Positions 9,441 through 17,756 are shown, counted from the stretch's first letter. The stretch: 64,000 bases of DNA from Pedobacter sp. MR2016-24 (GCF_026239655.1 NZ_JAPIVO010000005.1:186001-250000); one strand, 5' to 3'. The notes: a model not told the origin generated them from the letters alone. Numbers and translations are program-made.

Positions 9441-9662
9441 TCAGGAAATATCGAGCATCCTGCGCTGTTCAATTACACCAATGATCAGTTCAAGCAGGTA
9501 TTGATCAACCTCCTCGTCTGACACCCATCCTTTTTCACTGTTCTGCTTATCTTTGTATAATCGCCCGTATCTATGATCTCCGGAGAATAATACATAACTG
9601 CCGTCTTCCATGGGAGTGATTGTAAACTCCTTATTCCTTATTGTAACGTTAAATGGTGTCAT
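9441..9662 (-). CDS. Small hypothetical protein (73 aa)
   Basis: A 73-residue soluble protein beginning MTPFNVTIRNKEFTITPMEDGSYVLFSGD. It has a mixed strand/helix look and an acidic middle (SDEEVDQYLLELIIGVIEQRR), with no signal peptide or membrane segment. The ATG start and tight packing against gpmA (one base between stops) support a real gene. I do not recognise a named family. It has no clear operon partner; the ROK gene upstream on the same strand ends 65 bases before its start, so the two may be co-transcribed. Confidence 0.6.
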   Translation of the reverse strand: MTPFNVTIRNKEFTITPMEDGSYVLFSGDHRYGRLYKDKQNSEKGWVSDEEVDQYLLELIIGVIEQRRMLDIS

Positions 9663-9727
9663 AAATTAAAATATATAAATCAATGTATTAACATATTTTA
9701 AAGGCCAATGTTTTTTGAGACAAACAA

Positions 9728-10603
9728 CTATTTAACAATCCAGCTACTGCTGGCACCGAAAATCAGCGCCCGATCGCCCATAGAAGAAACATGAATAGGG
9801 ATATCGATACCTTCCAGCTGAAGGTTTTTCTTTAAATCGGGTAAGAATTTTGACGATGCTATGGTGATATCACCACCCAGAATAATTAATTCGGGCTGCT
9901 CCATCTCTACAAACTGCCTGATGAGTATTCCAAGGTTAGTCGTAAAATCTTTAAAAATTAATTTCACTGTGGCTGACTGTGAATACAGGTTATTTAAGGC
10001 TTTGATGTTGACGACGTTCATACCGGTGGACTCAAAATAGCGCCCCATAAACCATTTTGTAGAAATGTAATTTTCCGCTTTACTGTCCAGAAAGGGTGAA
10101 TCCCAAAGTTCTGCGTCTCTTACCGTTCCACCACTGTAAACTGCCGAACCAAGACCAGTACCCAGCGTTAATGCAATAGCCTTAACAGCGTTTTTTACAA
10201 CACCTGCGCGTAGTTCCCCTTGTAAAAAAGCAGCGGCATCATTTAACATACGAATACGATCCGGAGAAGTTTTTAATTCCTGAGCCAGCAGCTCTTTGAT
10301 ATTGATACCATATAGTGCGTCATATTTTTTATTCCCACGGATATAACATACCCCGTTCTCATAATCAAACTGTCCGGGCATAGCGATACCAATATTGATC
10401 TTACCCAGATCCGCAGCTCCGGCTGTTTTTTTTATGGCATCACACCAGGAAGTAATGATATGATCACGACTCCCCCAGGAATTAATCTTGGTACGGTAAT
10501 AAGTCTTGTCTAAGATCTCATTGCTGACTGTATCAACCAAAGCAGATGTAATATGCGAACCGCTTATATATATTCCTAAAACTATATCTCGTTGTAAATC
10601 CAT
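9728..10603 (-). CDS. ROK-family protein (sugar kinase-like)
   Basis: ROK proteins are cytosolic sugar kinases or sugar-responsive repressors. This one has no N-terminal helix-turn-helix, so a kinase role is likelier. The 291 residues include an N-terminal phosphate-binding strand (VLGIYISGSHITSALVD), GIAMPGQFDYENG, the NDAAAFLQGE segment with the usual catalytic-region Asp, and the second phosphate-binding block TLGTGLGSAVYSGG. The C-terminal ELIILGGDI..ASSKF matches the family. The cysteine-rich zinc motif found in many ROK kinases is absent in the stretch where it is expected. The substrate is unknown; a glucokinase-like role is possible. Confidence 0.8.
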   Translation of the reverse strand: MDLQRDIVLGIYISGSHITSALVDTVSNEILDKTYYRTKINSWGSRDHIITSWCDAIKKTAGAADLGKINIGIAMPGQFDYENGVCYIRGNKKYDALYGINIKELLAQELKTSPDRIRMLNDAAAFLQGELRAGVVKNAVKAIALTLGTGLGSAVYSGGTVRDAELWDSPFLDSKAENYISTKWFMGRYFESTGMNVVNIKALNNLYSQSATVKLIFKDFTTNLGILIRQFVEMEQPELIILGGDITIASSKFLPDLKKNLQLEGIDIPIHVSSMGDRALIFGASSSWIVK

Positions 10604-11034
10604 TTATTTATCCGGTTCGTCATTTCCGCGTTTATCTGCCAGAGACGTTAAATATTTTAAGCAGCTAATGAGCAAATTTACTAATTTTTGATATGTACAC
10701 GGTTTTATTGATAAAAATCTGGTATAAATAAATAACCAGCAACATATATGCCGCCCTAACAGATACGTAGACGATAGGGGTTTAAGGCAAAAAACGCACA
10801 AATATGGAACAAATTAAAAACAATATATCTCGAGGTTCGCTTAGGGTTTGCCTGAAGGTTGATAGAGGATTGTAGAGGTTAAAGGTTTACCAAGCCATAA
10901 ATAACAACTACACATATAAGTGAAAAATTTGTTTTTATTTTGTTCAATATATTGCTTAAGTATTTGTTTGTTAGTATCTTGGTATGGAACAAACCGGGCA
11001 AGTCCCTCATACAGATCATTTAATCAATATAACA
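10604..11034. other. Intergenic region with a candidate -7 promoter element for the ROK gene
   Basis: This 430-base gap lies between the divergent ROK and DUF6266 genes. On the minus strand, TAAATTTG (plus coordinates 10673-10680) matches the Bacteroidota -7 consensus TAnnTTTG about 70 bases upstream of the ROK start, although no matching -33 TTTG is seen. The 11-mer TATGGAACAAA occurs twice (10803-10813 and 10983-10993). Nothing else stands out. Confidence 0.4.
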
Positions 11035-12339
11035 ATGGCAAAAGTTCCATACGGCATCACGGGACCTTTCATAGGAAGGGTGGGAAATACGATAGGTTAT
11101 ATGTTGAACGGCGTCAACGTCATACGCTCTATTGGAGATGTGCGTGGAGAAAAAACGCCCCTGCAGTTGGCCAATCACCAACGGATGAGCCTTATTTCCA
11201 GTCTATCAACGGCAATACAGGAGTTTCTAAAGTTTGGTTTCCAATCAGTCGCAGCCCCGGGTAAACAGGGACCAACCAACCATTCTATATCTATTAATAA
11301 AGAAGTGGCTGTAAAAGGTGTCTATCCGAATCAGGAAACAGATTTCACCAAACTGATTGTAGCCCAGGGACCAATTCCTGGTCCTAAAGACCCAGTGGTA
11401 AAGGTAGTAGAGAACCAGTTGGAATTCCAATGGAAAGCTGATCTGAAGGCGGAAGGTGCAGATAAATCTGATCAGGTGATGCTTCTGGCCTACTTCCCGC
11501 AAAGTAAAAAATCAATTATCCTTCCAAGTGGCGCACGCAGGACTGCAGAAAAGGAGACCCTGGAAATACCAGCATTTGATCAGGATACAGTGATAGAAAC
11601 TTATATAGCCTTTGTTGCTGATGACCGTATGAATGCGTCAAACAGCGTTTATTTGGGACAGGTGATCATCAAGTCTGCCACAGACATAAAAGAAATGAAG
11701 CTTAATGCACATTTGAAGGCTATAGAAAATCAACCTACTCGTTTGGAAGTATTGGAGGAAGGAGAAATTCCATTACCAAAACCTGAGAAATTTGATCAGG
11801 GATACAGTGACCTGTTTCATTTTGCTAGCGGTTATCAGCCGCAGACTGAAAGAATGAGGATCCTGTCTCCTCTCCTAAAGCAATTTAAAGACATAATAGA
11901 GGTCGGATTTGCAGGCGGGGATAAACGTACCACAGCCCGAAATAAGGCTGTAAGTCGTAATATTAATACAGCGATCGGTGGTGATGGCATCTATAATCTC
12001 TATTATCCGGCACTGATATTCAGTGCAGGGAAAAGGGAATCAGCATGGGCAACAAAACTGACCCTCTCTCCTGAAAGAGCGCTGAATGTAAAATGGGACG
12101 TGCCTAAAACAACAAAAATGACAGTTATTGGTCATGATGAAGTTCATTTTGTGATTTACAACAGTACACAAAATTTGCGCACCGGAAATTATGGTGATGT
12201 AAGAAGGGAAGACTTATCAGCTCAGATATCAGTAAGTGCCGATCCAGGCGATATACTCTATTGCTGGATGTTCTTTCTGTCTCCTGACAGAAAAAGTGCA
12301 TCGAATTCAGATTATTTAGGATGTATAGAGATGTTGTAG
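11035..12339 (+). CDS. Tandem DUF6266 protein
   Basis: Function unknown. The 434-residue protein contains two copies of the DUF6266 fold. The first (about 1-215) starts with the family opening GPFIGRVGNTIGYMLNGVNVIRS and ends ETYIAFVADDRMNASNSVYLGQV. After a linker of about 50 residues, the second copy (about 262-434) repeats the pattern from RILSPLLKQFKDIIEVGFAGG to MFFLSPDRKSASNSDYLG but lacks the glycine-rich opening segment. Most DUF6266 proteins I know are single-domain, near 210 residues. There is no signal peptide. The frame opens at 10984, but MAKVPYGITGP at 11035 is the natural start for the family. Confidence 0.75.
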   Translation: MAKVPYGITGPFIGRVGNTIGYMLNGVNVIRSIGDVRGEKTPLQLANHQRMSLISSLSTAIQEFLKFGFQSVAAPGKQGPTNHSISINKEVAVKGVYPNQETDFTKLIVAQGPIPGPKDPVVKVVENQLEFQWKADLKAEGADKSDQVMLLAYFPQSKKSIILPSGARRTAEKETLEIPAFDQDTVIETYIAFVADDRMNASNSVYLGQVIIKSATDIKEMKLNAHLKAIENQPTRLEVLEEGEIPLPKPEKFDQGYSDLFHFASGYQPQTERMRILSPLLKQFKDIIEVGFAGGDKRTTARNKAVSRNINTAIGGDGIYNLYYPALIFSAGKRESAWATKLTLSPERALNVKWDVPKTTKMTVIGHDEVHFVIYNSTQNLRTGNYGDVRREDLSAQISVSADPGDILYCWMFFLSPDRKSASNSDYLGCIEML

Positions 12340-12406
12340 GCAGAAGGGCCAGTCTATTTGCGATAAACAAGATAATGTCATATTTCCTGACTTTGATCTG
12401 ACTTTC

Positions 12407-12436
12407 TTGGATTAGAAAAAATTAACTGTACATTCG
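12407..12436 (+). promoter_or_regulatory. Candidate promoter of the cold-shock gene
   Basis: TTG (12407-12409) followed after 19 bases by TACATTCG (12429-12436) is close to the Bacteroidota pattern TTTG-N19-TAnnTTTG, with one mismatch in the -7 element. It sits 22 bases before the cold-shock start codon. Confidence 0.35.
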
Positions 12437-12458
12437 TGCTTTATTAAAATATAATATA

Positions 12459-12650
12459 ATGCAACAAGGAACAGTAAAATTTTTCAATGAGACAAAAGGT
12501 TTTGGATTTATCGTACCAGCTAATGGTGACGCCGAAATTTTTGTTCATTCTTCAGGTTTATTAGATAACATTCGTGAGAATGATTCAGTAAGCTACGACG
12601 TCGAGCAAGGTAAAAAAGGCTTGAACGCAATCAATGTTAAGATAAGCTAA
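12459..12650 (+). CDS. Cold-shock (CspA-family) RNA-binding protein
   Basis: A 63-residue single cold-shock domain that binds single-stranded RNA/DNA and melts RNA structure. Both RNA-binding motifs are present: RNP1 KGFGFI (13-18) and RNP2 EIFVHSS (26-32). The protein is slightly shorter than E. coli CspA (70 residues), as is usual in Bacteroidota. It forms a single-gene transcript with its own promoter-like sequence and a strong terminator 24 bases past the stop. Confidence 0.93.
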   Translation: MQQGTVKFFNETKGFGFIVPANGDAEIFVHSSGLLDNIRENDSVSYDVEQGKKGLNAINVKIS

Positions 12651-12673
12651 TTAACTCATTTTATAATTGCAAG

Positions 12674-12704
12674 AACTCCTGCCTCATCCGGCAGGAGTTT
12701 TTTT
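12674..12704 (+). terminator. Rho-independent terminator of the cold-shock gene
   Basis: AACTCCTGCC (12674-12683) pairs perfectly with GGCAGGAGTT (12690-12699) around a 6-base loop, followed by T to 12704. Confidence 0.92.
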
Positions 12705-12741
12705 ATGTCCGTTTTTTCCTGACGCAACCAAATTTAAGGAC

Positions 12742-12768
12742 AAAAAAAATGCACCCGTATGGATGCAT
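12742..12768 (-). terminator. Terminator of dnaA
   Basis: On the minus strand an ATGCATCC/GGGTGCAT stem (plus arms 12749-12756 and 12761-12768, one mismatch) is followed by a run of T, seen as A at 12742-12749 on the plus strand. It lies 26 bases beyond the dnaA stop. Confidence 0.7.
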
Positions 12769-12793
12769 CTTTTGAATAAAAGGTTTAAAATGA

Positions 12794-14224
12794 TTAGCTC
12801 ATTTTTAATTTTTTCTGGATATCAGTCACGTAAGTTTTGAACTTTTTATCGGTATCAATCAGATCTTCTACAGTCTGGCAAGCATAGATTACTGTAGAAT
12901 GGTCACGACCTCCGTAAAAAGCACCGATACTTTTTAAAGATGACTTTGTAAGACTTTTTGAAAGGTACATGCAAATTTGTCTGGCCTGTACTACTTCACG
13001 TTTACGTGTGGGCGACTTAACCAGGTCAACTGCAACATCAAAATACTCACAAACCAGCTTCTGAATATATTCCATAGAGATTTCTTTAGTGGTGTTTTTG
13101 ATAAAATTCTTAAGCATTGATTTCGCCAGAGCGAGATCGATATCTTTTTTATTCAATGTAGATTGTGCCAGTAAGGAAACCATTGCGCCTTCAAGCTCAC
13201 GGATATTATTATCAATATTATGCGCAACGTATTCAACCACTTCTGCAGGTAATTCAATACCGTCAGCATACATTTTCTTTTTCAGGATCGCAATTCTCGT
13301 TTCTAATTCAGGAATCTGAAGATCTGCTGATAATCCCCATTTAAAACGACTCAACAGACGTTCTTCCAAACCAGAAAGGTCTTTAGGTGCTTTATCTGAA
13401 GTGATGATAATCTGTTTGCCCGACTGGTGCAGATGATTGAAAATATGGAAGAAAATATCTTGTGTTTTTTCTTTACCTGCAAAATTGTGCACATCATCCA
13501 TAATGATAACATCCATTGCCTGGTAGAAGTTTACAAAGTCATTGATAGTATTGTTTTTCAGTGATTCAACAAACTGCTGACAGAATTTTTCGCAGGAAAC
13601 AAAGATCACTAATTTATCAGGATGTGTACGTTTGATCTCATTACCGATCGCCTGTGCCAAATGCGTTTTACCCAATCCTACCGCACCATAAATCATTAAT
13701 GGATTAAATGATGTTGCTCCTGGTTTAGCCGCAACAGCAAAGCCCGCAGAGCGCGCCAGACGGTTACAGTCGCCCTCCACGTAATTCTCTAAAGTATAAT
13801 TAGAGTTTAATTGCGGATCGACATTTAATTTCTTTAATCCCGGAATTACGAAAGGATTTCTAAGGTCTTTACTGATCGCTGCCGGCGTAGGCATTGACTG
13901 TGTTTTAGCAGCCGCAACATTTCCGTTTGAAGGCATGCTGGTTGTATAAGGCGAACCGCTGTTTGAAGATTTATCCACAACTATGTTGTATTCTAAACGG
14001 CCTTCATCTCCTAATTCCTGCTTAACAGTTTTACGTAAAAGTCCAACATAATGTTCTTCTAACCATTCGTAAAAAAATAGACTGGGCACCTGTACTGTTA
14101 AAACATTTCCTTCCAGTTTTAATGCTGAGATCGGTTCAAACCAAGTCTTGTAACTTTGATTCGGGATGTTAGCTTTAATCGTTTGAAGTGAGTTATTCCA
14201 CACTGTAGTACAAGTATTCTGCAT
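12794..14224 (-). CDS. dnaA: Chromosomal replication initiator protein DnaA
   Basis: Binds DnaA boxes and opens the origin. The 476 residues show the four-domain layout: N-terminal helicase-loading domain (VWNNSLQTIKANIPNQSYKTWFEP, about 8-31), a Ser/Pro/Ala-rich linker (about 86-118), and the AAA+ domain with Walker A GAVGLGKTH (180-188) and Walker B VIIMDD (239-244). Domain IV carries the DNA-binding signature GGRDHSTV (438-445). The frame opens 26 codons earlier, but MQNTCTTVW at 14224 is the expected start. The minus-strand upstream region holds a perfect DnaA box, suggesting autoregulation. dnaN and recF, the common neighbours in other phyla, are absent. Confidence 0.97.
   Translation of the reverse strand: MQNTCTTVWNNSLQTIKANIPNQSYKTWFEPISALKLEGNVLTVQVPSLFFYEWLEEHYVGLLRKTVKQELGDEGRLEYNIVVDKSSNSGSPYTTSMPSNGNVAAAKTQSMPTPAAISKDLRNPFVIPGLKKLNVDPQLNSNYTLENYVEGDCNRLARSAGFAVAAKPGATSFNPLMIYGAVGLGKTHLAQAIGNEIKRTHPDKLVIFVSCEKFCQQFVESLKNNTINDFVNFYQAMDVIIMDDVHNFAGKEKTQDIFFHIFNHLHQSGKQIIITSDKAPKDLSGLEERLLSRFKWGLSADLQIPELETRIAILKKKMYADGIELPAEVVEYVAHNIDNNIRELEGAMVSLLAQSTLNKKDIDLALAKSMLKNFIKNTTKEISMEYIQKLVCEYFDVAVDLVKSPTRKREVVQARQICMYLSKSLTKSSLKSIGAFYGGRDHSTVIYACQTVEDLIDTDKKFKTYVTDIQKKLKMS
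13971..13979 (+). promoter_or_regulatory. DnaA box within dnaA
   Basis: A perfect TTATCCACA 9-mer lies inside the linker region of the dnaA coding sequence. It may be functional or simply coding sequence. Confidence 0.45.
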
Positions 14225-14374
14225 ATATATTTTAATGTTATTCGTGTTAAAAAAAACGCTCTGCCTTTTTGGGATTGCGAAGATCAAGAAAATTACCAAC
14301 AATAAAATATAAACTTATACCCATCCATAAACGTAATGAAATACAACAACTTAACTCAATATTTTAGTTTTCAA

Positions 14375-14383
14375 TGTGGATAA
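14375..14383 (-). promoter_or_regulatory. DnaA box upstream of dnaA
   Basis: TGTGGATAA is the exact reverse complement of the consensus TTATCCACA and lies 151 bases upstream of the dnaA start. It is in the 260-base AT-rich gap between dnaA and the next gene. Likely role: dnaA autoregulation, or part of an origin. Confidence 0.6.
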
Positions 14384-14485
14384 ATGCGGGTTATTAACAG
14401 GTGTTGTTAACTAAATCGGTACAACGCTCAAAGTTAGTTACTTGGTGATTTTAACGAATGTGGCAAACGGTATTTGTGCCCTGAT

Positions 14486-14827
14486 CTAGATTATTCCCGC
14501 AGCTGCGGCCTTACTAACAATCTCCACAAAAACACCGGCAACTTCTGCAGCCCTGGCGATTTTCCCGGAGATGGATTTTAGCTTTGCGTAGGTCTTTAAT
14601 AAACGTTCATTTAAAGCGATTAAATCCGGTAGTGTAGATTGTATATTTTCTGCAACGCGCTTAATATCATCTTTCAGTAATTCGGAAGACAAAACTTCGA
14701 GCCGGATAGCGATCAGGTCAAGTTCTTCCCGTTCGGGATGGTTAACGGTCTGAAAAGTTCTCAACTGATTGACCGAATCCAGTGCATCCAATACATAAGC
14801 TCTGGTATTTTTTCCTAGATTTTCCAT
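14486..14827 (-). CDS. Hypothetical helical protein (113 aa)
   Basis: I do not recognise a family. The 113 residues are almost wholly helix-forming, with heptad-like stretches (LDLIAIRLEVLSSELLKDDIKRVAENI), and end in a hydrophobic, alanine-rich tail (AAEVAGVFVEIVSKAAAAGII) that may sit against or in a membrane. There is no signal peptide. It starts 19 bases after the stop of the helical lipoprotein upstream on the same strand, so the two form a small operon and may act together in the envelope. Confidence 0.65.
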   Translation of the reverse strand: MENLGKNTRAYVLDALDSVNQLRTFQTVNHPEREELDLIAIRLEVLSSELLKDDIKRVAENIQSTLPDLIALNERLLKTYAKLKSISGKIARAAEVAGVFVEIVSKAAAAGII

Positions 14828-14846
14828 AATTATCCGAGCAGGTCTA

Positions 14847-15767
14847 CTATTTTTTTATTTGACGATATGCCTGATTTAAATTCCTGACTGATATAAATAA
14901 AGCCTGCGTATCAGAAAGGACATTCATTAATTTCTTTTTTTCAGTCAGGTTATCCGTCAATTGCTGATGTGCTTTTTTTATGTTGTTAACAGCATCGATT
15001 ACCTCTCCCGTCAGTACCTCCAGTTTATCAGTCCTTACAATTAACGCAGCTACACCCCTATTGTACTCGTTTGCATAATAAGCTTTATAAGCTTCAGCAG
15101 GTATGTTTTGCAATAAATTGGTTTGATTGATCCTGATCTTTTCTTTCAGGTTGGTTATCCCGTTACCCATAATAAGTTCTTTCATACCAAGTGCAATGGC
15201 ATCGGTTACTATGGGAATAAGAACATTTCCTTCTTTAACATATTGTTTTAACTTCCGGGCCTGTTCATTTCTGGTATAATGTGTACCTAAAAAAGTAATT
15301 CCTTCTCCAACTAATGAACCTATGCCTATTGGTATCTTTTTGACCGTTTTCGGACTGGAATTGTACTGTGCGATAGATGAATCAATGTTTGTACCCAGTC
15401 GAAGTGACGACGTTCCGATGCTGTCCCTTAAATCTTTCGACGATAGCTTAACCAATGCATCGGCATAATCCCCTAATATTTGTATGGATAAGTCGACATC
15501 TGCAGCAGCTGCGAGCTGGCTTTTTTTGGAATCATAGGCCGACCATAATTGCTGATTCGCCAATCGATCGGCAAAAGTTCCGCTATTTAATAATGTTGCT
15601 TCATATTCCAGATCCACCAGCTCCGTTATTGCCGTACCGGGATATGCGGTATATTCTTTAAGAAGTTGTGAATAAACATTTACACTCTTTACCTGATCTC
15701 TGCTGAGGCTGGCACAGCCGGAAATCACAAAGAGGAATGCAATAGCACTGACAGATCTGTATTTCAT
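14847..15767 (-). CDS. Helical lipoprotein of unknown function
   Basis: The 306-residue product has a lipoprotein signal with lipobox VISGC (Cys18), then a mostly helical mature part: an N-terminal helical half, a central glycine-rich hydrophobic segment (IPIGIGSLVGEGITFLG), and a C-terminal coiled-coil-like half (VIDAVNNIKKAHQQLTDNLTEKKKLMNVL). The residues after Cys (ASLSRD) are not strongly acidic, so the protein may stay on the periplasmic side. It is the first gene of a two-gene unit with the 113-residue helical protein. I do not recognise the family; long paired helices around a hydrophobic hairpin recall membrane-inserting helical bundles, but that is speculation. Confidence 0.7.
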   Translation of the reverse strand: MKYRSVSAIAFLFVISGCASLSRDQVKSVNVYSQLLKEYTAYPGTAITELVDLEYEATLLNSGTFADRLANQQLWSAYDSKKSQLAAAADVDLSIQILGDYADALVKLSSKDLRDSIGTSSLRLGTNIDSSIAQYNSSPKTVKKIPIGIGSLVGEGITFLGTHYTRNEQARKLKQYVKEGNVLIPIVTDAIALGMKELIMGNGITNLKEKIRINQTNLLQNIPAEAYKAYYANEYNRGVAALIVRTDKLEVLTGEVIDAVNNIKKAHQQLTDNLTEKKKLMNVLSDTQALFISVRNLNQAYRQIKK

Positions 15768-15810
15768 TGGAAAGCCTTTTTATTTCACAATGAATTTAAT
15801 GATTTTTCTT

Positions 15811-15832
15811 TGCAATATAAACATATATTGCA
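15811..15832. repeat. Perfect inverted repeat in a divergent promoter region
   Basis: TGCAATATA (15811-15819), AACA, TATATTGCA (15824-15832) is a perfect 9-bp dyad. It sits in the 111-base space between the divergently read helical lipoprotein and methyltransferase genes, where an operator for both would be expected. Confidence 0.5.
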
Positions 15833-15878
15833 GCAGCATTTTAGCATTCGATGAGCAGTACATAGCCAAAATCAGCAT

Positions 15879-16664
15879 ATGAACAAGAATATTGACCGGG
15901 ACCACCAGACGACAAACAAGATTTTCGATAACAGGAGTTTAGCAACAGATTATCCTACGGTGATCCCACTGCTGAAGAAGGGTTTACACGTGCTCGATGC
16001 AGGCTGTGGAACAGGCGCAATTTCCAGGGATATTGCACATTTAGTTGGTCCCGATGGTAGTGTGACCGGCATCGATAATACTGAAAAGTTTATTGTCAGC
16101 GGCAGGGAAAGTTATGGTGAGACAGCCAATCTTGAACTCATTTTTTCGGACCTGTTTAGCTATCAGCCTGCTCAAAAGTTTGATTTGATTGTCTCAGCAC
16201 GCACGCTGCAATGGCTCAGTAATCCGAAAGAAGCATTAATCAAACTGAAGTCGTTCTTAAAACCAGGGGGACAACTGTCCATACTTGATTATAATCACGA
16301 AGAGCTGGAATGGATTCCCGAGCCCCCAAAAAGCATGCAGTTATTTTATCAGACTTTTCTTAAATGGAGAGCGGATGCAGGAATGAATAATCGTATTGCA
16401 GATGATCTGGAAGAGTATTTTGCCGAAACCGGTTTTCAATCTATCGAAGTGTATGAGTCAAACGAGAGGTATACCAGGGACAATGCTAATTTCCTGCAGC
16501 GGATAGGGATATGGTCGAAGGTTGCAGCCTCAAAACAGATGGTGGAGGAAGGATACATTAACGACGATTTAAGACTGTCTGCTATTGAAGATTATGACAA
16601 ATGGATTGAAAAGGAAGCTAAGCAGATGACCATGAAACTGAAAGAAGTTCGGGGCAGGGTTTAG
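15879..16664 (+). CDS. Class I SAM-dependent methyltransferase
   Basis: Soluble methyltransferase of the UbiE/Methyltransf_11 type; the substrate is unknown. The 261 residues carry motif I VLDAGCGTG (38-46), the acidic end of strand 2 (VTGIDNTE) that binds the SAM ribose, and the post-motif LIVSARTLQWLSNP..LIKLKSFLKPGGQLSI. The C-terminal part (YQTFLKWRADAGMNNRIADDL) resembles small-molecule methyltransferases. It is read divergently from the helical lipoprotein gene and converges on the PAS gene with only 39 bases between stops. Confidence 0.85.
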   Translation: MNKNIDRDHQTTNKIFDNRSLATDYPTVIPLLKKGLHVLDAGCGTGAISRDIAHLVGPDGSVTGIDNTEKFIVSGRESYGETANLELIFSDLFSYQPAQKFDLIVSARTLQWLSNPKEALIKLKSFLKPGGQLSILDYNHEELEWIPEPPKSMQLFYQTFLKWRADAGMNNRIADDLEEYFAETGFQSIEVYESNERYTRDNANFLQRIGIWSKVAASKQMVEEGYINDDLRLSAIEDYDKWIEKEAKQMTMKLKEVRGRV

Positions 16665-16703
16665 CGTTTGACGGGCAAGGTATTGGTGAAGGAGATAAGC
16701 AGG

Positions 16704-17756
16704 TTAATTCTGCGTATAGTTTACTACCTTTTTAATGAGTGTATCCAATTCTTCGGAAGACTGAAGCAGTAACTTCAATAAAACAGGATTTTCTTCGGGC
16801 GTAGGATTATCATTCAGTAACTCAATCAAACCTAATATGTTTGCAAGGGGCTTTCTGATCATGTGCGACTGATCCATGGCAATGTTTAAAAACATTTTTT
16901 TGTTCTGATCCAGGGTCTGTTGCGCATGTGTAAGACTCTCTGCAAGTGAAGAATAATTTGCCAGCTGGAGCATTTTCTTCTTATGGATACTGATAGCGGA
17001 ACCTATCCATAGTTTAATCTGCTCGTTTTCATTGTAATAAGGTTCGGCACGCAGCAGGAACCATTCCGGATCTTTTCCCTCCGTCTGGAGCCTGACTTCT
17101 TTATCGAAGTTTCTACCCGTTTCCATTGATCTGGCCCAGGCCCGCAATGCAGTTTCTCTATCTTCTTCTGCTACGCCGGAAAAAATGGAATAGCTTGATG
17201 CGTCACCTATATTAAAATATCTTCTTATTCTTTTATTAATGAAGTTGATCTGTCCATCGGGTAAGGCCGTCCACACAAATCCGGGAATAGCGTCAGACAA
17301 AAACTCGAACTTGTATTTTTCTTCATCGGCTTTTTGTTTTGAAGATAATAACGCCGTCTGATGTTTTTGCCCTTCCCTGTTATTTAGAACTACAGCATTA
17401 ACGGCGACCACCTTACCTTCCTTATTCTTATAGGCGATGGCATTAAATAAGGCCTCAAAATTACCATAACCGGCATTAAAACCTATTTTAACATCGTTCA
17501 CAGCATCCTGATAATTTAATAGCGGATAAATAACCATCTGGAAATACAAGGTAGCAGATCTGCTTAACAGGGATTCAAATTTCAATCCATAAATCTCATC
17601 AGCAGATTTACCGATCCAGTTGCTTAGTGTTTTATTTAACTTAAGGATGGTTCCATCAGGATGAAAGGTAATGAACCCACAAGACGCTTCTTCATAGAGA
17701 AAATCAGTATTTGTAACTTTTTTAATAAGTTTATCATCTCTGCGTTTCGACGACAT
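16704..17756 (-). CDS. PAS-PAS-DHp sensor protein lacking a kinase ATPase domain
   Basis: A cytosolic sensor of unknown signal. The 350 residues hold two PAS domains (about 20-130, from YEEASCGFITFHPDGTI, and about 150-265, from FLSDAIPGFVWTALPDGQINF), then a short coiled coil and a histidine-kinase-type dimerisation helix pair. His298 in DQSHMIRKPLANILGLIELL is the phospho-acceptor position of HisKA-like domains. The protein stops after the second helix (KKVVNYTQN), so the HATPase catalytic domain is absent, and the downstream DNA does not encode it. No membrane segment is seen. It may act as a phosphotransfer or adaptor partner for another kinase. Confidence 0.8.
   Translation of the reverse strand: MSSKRRDDKLIKKVTNTDFLYEEASCGFITFHPDGTILKLNKTLSNWIGKSADEIYGLKFESLLSRSATLYFQMVIYPLLNYQDAVNDVKIGFNAGYGNFEALFNAIAYKNKEGKVVAVNAVVLNNREGQKHQTALLSSKQKADEEKYKFEFLSDAIPGFVWTALPDGQINFINKRIRRYFNIGDASSYSIFSGVAEEDRETALRAWARSMETGRNFDKEVRLQTEGKDPEWFLLRAEPYYNENEQIKLWIGSAISIHKKKMLQLANYSSLAESLTHAQQTLDQNKKMFLNIAMDQSHMIRKPLANILGLIELLNDNPTPEENPVLLKLLLQSSEELDTLIKKVVNYTQN

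Noticed and set aside
10604..10801. 65-codon minus-strand frame upstream of the ROK gene
   Set aside because: It ends exactly at the ROK start in another frame, with poor composition and no start context; probably leader DNA.
10803..10993. Direct repeat TATGGAACAAA, 180 bases apart
   Set aside because: Eleven bases in AT-rich DNA could be chance; no target-site or element structure.
10920..11264. Plus-strand frame of 114 codons starting with a signal-like hydrophobic stretch
   Set aside because: It overlaps the DUF6266 gene in another frame; its second half is not protein-like and the DUF6266 start is well supported.
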